Below, one piece after another: positions 7,493 through 9,388 of a stretch of 9,388 bases of DNA (position 1 is the first letter of the stretch; each line of letters opens with the position of its first letter). Origin of the DNA: Verrucomicrobiota bacterium (GTDB taxonomy: Bacteria; Verrucomicrobiota; Verrucomicrobiia; Chthoniobacterales; JAFAMB01); assembly GCA_019236035.1 (NCBI GenBank), contig JAFAJU010000407.1:1-9388 (forward strand), read 5' to 3'. The notes beneath the pieces are model-generated. The model searched no databases, was not told the origin of the DNA, and was given only the letters and a program-made list of their open reading frames with translations. Made by a program: the position numbers and the translations under genes.

Positions 7493-7524
7493 CCCTCCAG
7501 CAACCAGATTCCTCTAAATGTCGC

Positions 7525-9174
7525 TTATCTTGGTGCCATTTGTGCCTCGCCCGTACCTCGCCACGAACCCCAAATCTCTGCGATCAAAAATAGCGTCATG
7601 CATTGTGGTAGCAGACAAAAGATCAGTTGGTTTGTTAAGTAGCGCGTGATCTCCAACGAGTGAACTATGGCAATGCCTAAACTGTTGGCAAAACTGTAGG
7701 AATAGAACAGCGCGATAGTTAGGGCAAAGAGTCGGTAGCTCTCTCTGAGACGGGGATTTCTCACCACCATGACCAGTAGGACGGACATCAGAATGATTAA
7801 AATAGAGAATGTCCGCAACAGCGCACCGTTTATCCAAGAAACTGCACCCGGTTGCAAAAGCTTTGGTTCGACCCGGGCCAGTTCTCTCGACTTCGAACTG
7901 AAATCTGCCAATGGCGCGTAGAGAATTTCGGACAGGCTTTTTTTGCCATCAAGAACGACGCAATTGTTGAGATAGTTCCGACCCCCAACTAGCTCAATCT
8001 CATGCTTATAGGGAGACGCTTTTCCAATATTATTGTATAAGATCGAAAGTTGCCTGAGGACCTTCGTTAACATGCGCCCCGGTTGGTTAGTCCACGCTCG
8101 AAAAAAATAATAGTAATAAAATTTGATTCTATCTTCGGCTCCCTGCTGAGATTTGAAAAGGGCCTGGAACTTCTGATCAAATGAGTCTTCATACATCAGG
8201 TAATCCGGATCAAATCCCAGCGATCTGTAGCGACCGGTTCCTTTCGAGAGCTCGATTTCATGCGCAAGCAGCGCCTCGGTTTGCTCCAGAAACTGCTTTT
8301 CATAGGGTGTTTTAACGTCGTCTCGGAGATCGCGCGATATCTGATCGCGAATTATATCTGCGTGCATGACGAACAGCGTGGTCGGTAGAAAGGTTCTGCT
8401 CAGCTCATCTCCAGCTTTGATGCTCTTTTCGGGCAGCAAAAGGAAGAGCGATATACAGAGCGCCGGCACGCCGATCATTGCGAGTTTTCGCTGGAATGGT
8501 TCTTTCCGGTCGAGAAGCGAGAACCAGATCGGGAGCGTAGAGAAGCCAACTCCAAGGTAAAAGCTGGGCTTCAAAAAAAACAGTAGACAGGCATTGAACA
8601 GATTAGCTGAGCCGTAAACCAGTGAGGCGCGGTAGCTGAGTTCAATATATCGATACCTGATGAATTGAATATTGAAGAGCATATTGAGAGCGGCAAAGAA
8701 TGGGAAAATGGCTTCAGGCCGAATCAAATGTTCCAGCCGGATCACACTCGTATTGAATAGAAATAGAGCTGCCACCGGTAATCCACACAGCCGATAAAAT
8801 CCGGCGGGGATGATCGCTCCCTTGATTAGAGTCCTGGCGCAGTTCCAACAGGCCAAAAGAACTCCACCCGCCGCCAGTCCGAGAAGGTGTTGAATAATGG
8901 CGGCTGCGCGAAAGTCTGGGAACACCCGCAAAACCAGATAAATGAAACCGGGATAGACGAAATTTCTGCCTTCGACCTGGAGAAAATGGCCATGGGTAAG
9001 CTGCCGTAAAGCTGGCTCGAGATAACCGCCGACGTCGCTATCGATAAATGGTTCTAGCGGGAGTTCGAATCGAAAAAGTAGAGCGGCGCCGAACAATAAG
9101 AGCGTCAATCCAATATAGGCAAGTCGCGAGGAGAGAACGCCTGGAATTGTGAGCGAGTGCTCCCTACCGATCAT
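7525..9174 (-). CDS. Large multi-pass membrane protein, probable GT-C-type glycosyltransferase
   Basis: The 549-residue protein has a first membrane helix at about residues 17-35, then FIDSDVGGY (43-51) in the first outside loop, where GT-C enzymes (ArnT, PMT and related) carry catalytic acidic residues (here D45 and D47). About seven further hydrophobic segments follow to residue 248, then a long hydrophilic loop (about 250-440), and three or four C-terminal helices (about 441-532). The loop contains YYFFRAWTNQPGRMLTKVLR, resembling the 'A-x-x-x-P-x-x-h' segment of membrane glycosyltransferases. LEITRYLTNQ before the last helices resembles their R-Y motif. GT-C enzymes transfer sugars from lipid-linked donors on the outer face of the inner membrane, but substrate and activity here are inferred. 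The start ATG at 9174 has no evident Shine-Dalgarno sequence. The gene is visibly richer in A+T than its neighbours, with runs such as AATAATAGTAATAAAATTTG. It could also be a flippase-like or other uncharacterised membrane protein. Confidence 0.75.
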   Translation of the reverse strand: MIGREHSLTIPGVLSSRLAYIGLTLLLFGAALLFRFELPLEPFIDSDVGGYLEPALRQLTHGHFLQVEGRNFVYPGFIYLVLRVFPDFRAAAIIQHLLGLAAGGVLLACWNCARTLIKGAIIPAGFYRLCGLPVAALFLFNTSVIRLEHLIRPEAIFPFFAALNMLFNIQFIRYRYIELSYRASLVYGSANLFNACLLFFLKPSFYLGVGFSTLPIWFSLLDRKEPFQRKLAMIGVPALCISLFLLLPEKSIKAGDELSRTFLPTTLFVMHADIIRDQISRDLRDDVKTPYEKQFLEQTEALLAHEIELSKGTGRYRSLGFDPDYLMYEDSFDQKFQALFKSQQGAEDRIKFYYYYFFRAWTNQPGRMLTKVLRQLSILYNNIGKASPYKHEIELVGGRNYLNNCVVLDGKKSLSEILYAPLADFSSKSRELARVEPKLLQPGAVSWINGALLRTFSILIILMSVLLVMVVRNPRLRESYRLFALTIALFYSYSFANSLGIAIVHSLEITRYLTNQLIFCLLPQCMTLFLIAEIWGSWRGTGEAQMAPR

Positions 9175-9231
9175 TCGCGAGGGTTCTCATTGCGTTTGGG
9201 ATCGCGGACAATTGCAGACTCCCCGGCTGGG

Positions 9232-9299
9232 GCGGGGGCTCTACCTCCGGGTCCTATAGGTCATATGAGTCCCATAGGTCCTATTGGTAGAGGCTCCGC
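9232..9299. repeat. Nested repeat: four 9-bp palindromic units within a 14-bp inverted repeat
   Basis: Four direct 9-bp units lie end to end: GTCCTATAG (9251-9259), GTCATATGA (9260-9268), GTCCCATAG (9269-9277) and GTCCTATTG (9278-9286). The unit junctions form palindromes such as CCTATAGG and TCATATGA. They are bracketed by an inverted repeat, 9232-9245 against 9286-9299, matching at 12 of 14 positions, with the inner seven (CTCTACC/GGTAGAG) perfect. The element sits between two - strand genes. It has no T-run, so I call it a repeat rather than a terminator. It may be a dispersed palindromic (REP/MITE-like) element. Confidence 0.75.
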
Positions 9300-9313
9300 G
9301 CCCGCACGCCAAT

Positions 9314-9388
9314 TCACGCGGGAAGGCTCTTAACAGCTTCCACGACCCTTTCGACAGTCATGCCCAATTCCGCCATCACTTTGCCGCC
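9314..9388 (-). CDS. tkt: C-terminal fragment of a probable transketolase, cut by window end
   Basis: Only the last 24 codons and the TGA stop (9314-9316) are inside the window; the gene reads leftward and continues beyond base 9388. The fragment contains LGMTVERVVEAVKSLP, which lines up with the usual transketolase end (in E. coli FGFTVDNVVAKAKELL): G, T-V-[DE], V-V and K-x-L agree. Transketolase is a thiamine diphosphate enzyme of the pentose phosphate and Calvin pathways; none of its catalytic parts are in view. The call rests on this short tail, so another protein with a similar C-terminal helix is possible. Confidence 0.6.
   Translation of the reverse strand, partial: GGKVMAELGMTVERVVEAVKSLPA

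Noticed and set aside
7493..7524. Search for a terminator between hflX and the convergent membrane gene
   Set aside because: The 32 bases contain no convincing stem-loop or T-run, so none is called.

Overview
The window is a gene-dense stretch of a bacterial chromosome. It holds seven protein genes, two of them cut by the window edges, plus one fragment of an eighth at the far right edge. All the recognisable genes are core bacterial functions. I see no phage, insertion sequence, CRISPR array, tRNA, rRNA or toxin-antitoxin gene. The G+C content is moderate, Shine-Dalgarno sequences are weak or missing at several starts, and the gene order and protein style suggest a free-living Gram-negative-type bacterium. 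From memory I lean to Verrucomicrobiota (Chthoniobacterales-like soil lineages), but no marker in the window proves this.

Left block, + strand (2-4424): the 3' part of a DNA translocase gene (ftsK/spoIIIE family), a RodZ-like helix-turn-helix membrane protein, and rimO, which methylthiolates ribosomal protein S12. They are co-oriented and spaced 72 and 13 bases apart, so they look like one transcription unit joining chromosome segregation, cell shape and ribosome modification. The unit ends in a perfect 22-bp hairpin whose left arm contains the last two bases of the rimO stop codon. The same hairpin lies just past the end of the convergent gene that follows.

Middle block (4481-7492): a small secreted protein on the - strand, made of 11-residue repeats and a Pro/Ser/Thr/Ala tail. 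It is divergent from a two-gene + strand unit with only 3 bases between the genes: a PLP-dependent DegT/DnrJ/EryC1/StrS sugar aminotransferase, then the ribosome-associated GTPase HflX.

Right block, - strand (7525-9388): a large multi-pass membrane protein with features of GT-C-fold glycosyltransferases, then a 139-base gap, then the last 24 codons of what looks like a transketolase gene. The gap contains a nested repeat: four tandem 9-bp near-palindromic units inside a 14-bp imperfect inverted repeat.

I did not find a convincing new multi-gene system. The items most worth a second look are the nested 9-bp repeat element, the 11-mer repeat secreted protein, and the perfect hairpin overlapping the rimO stop.
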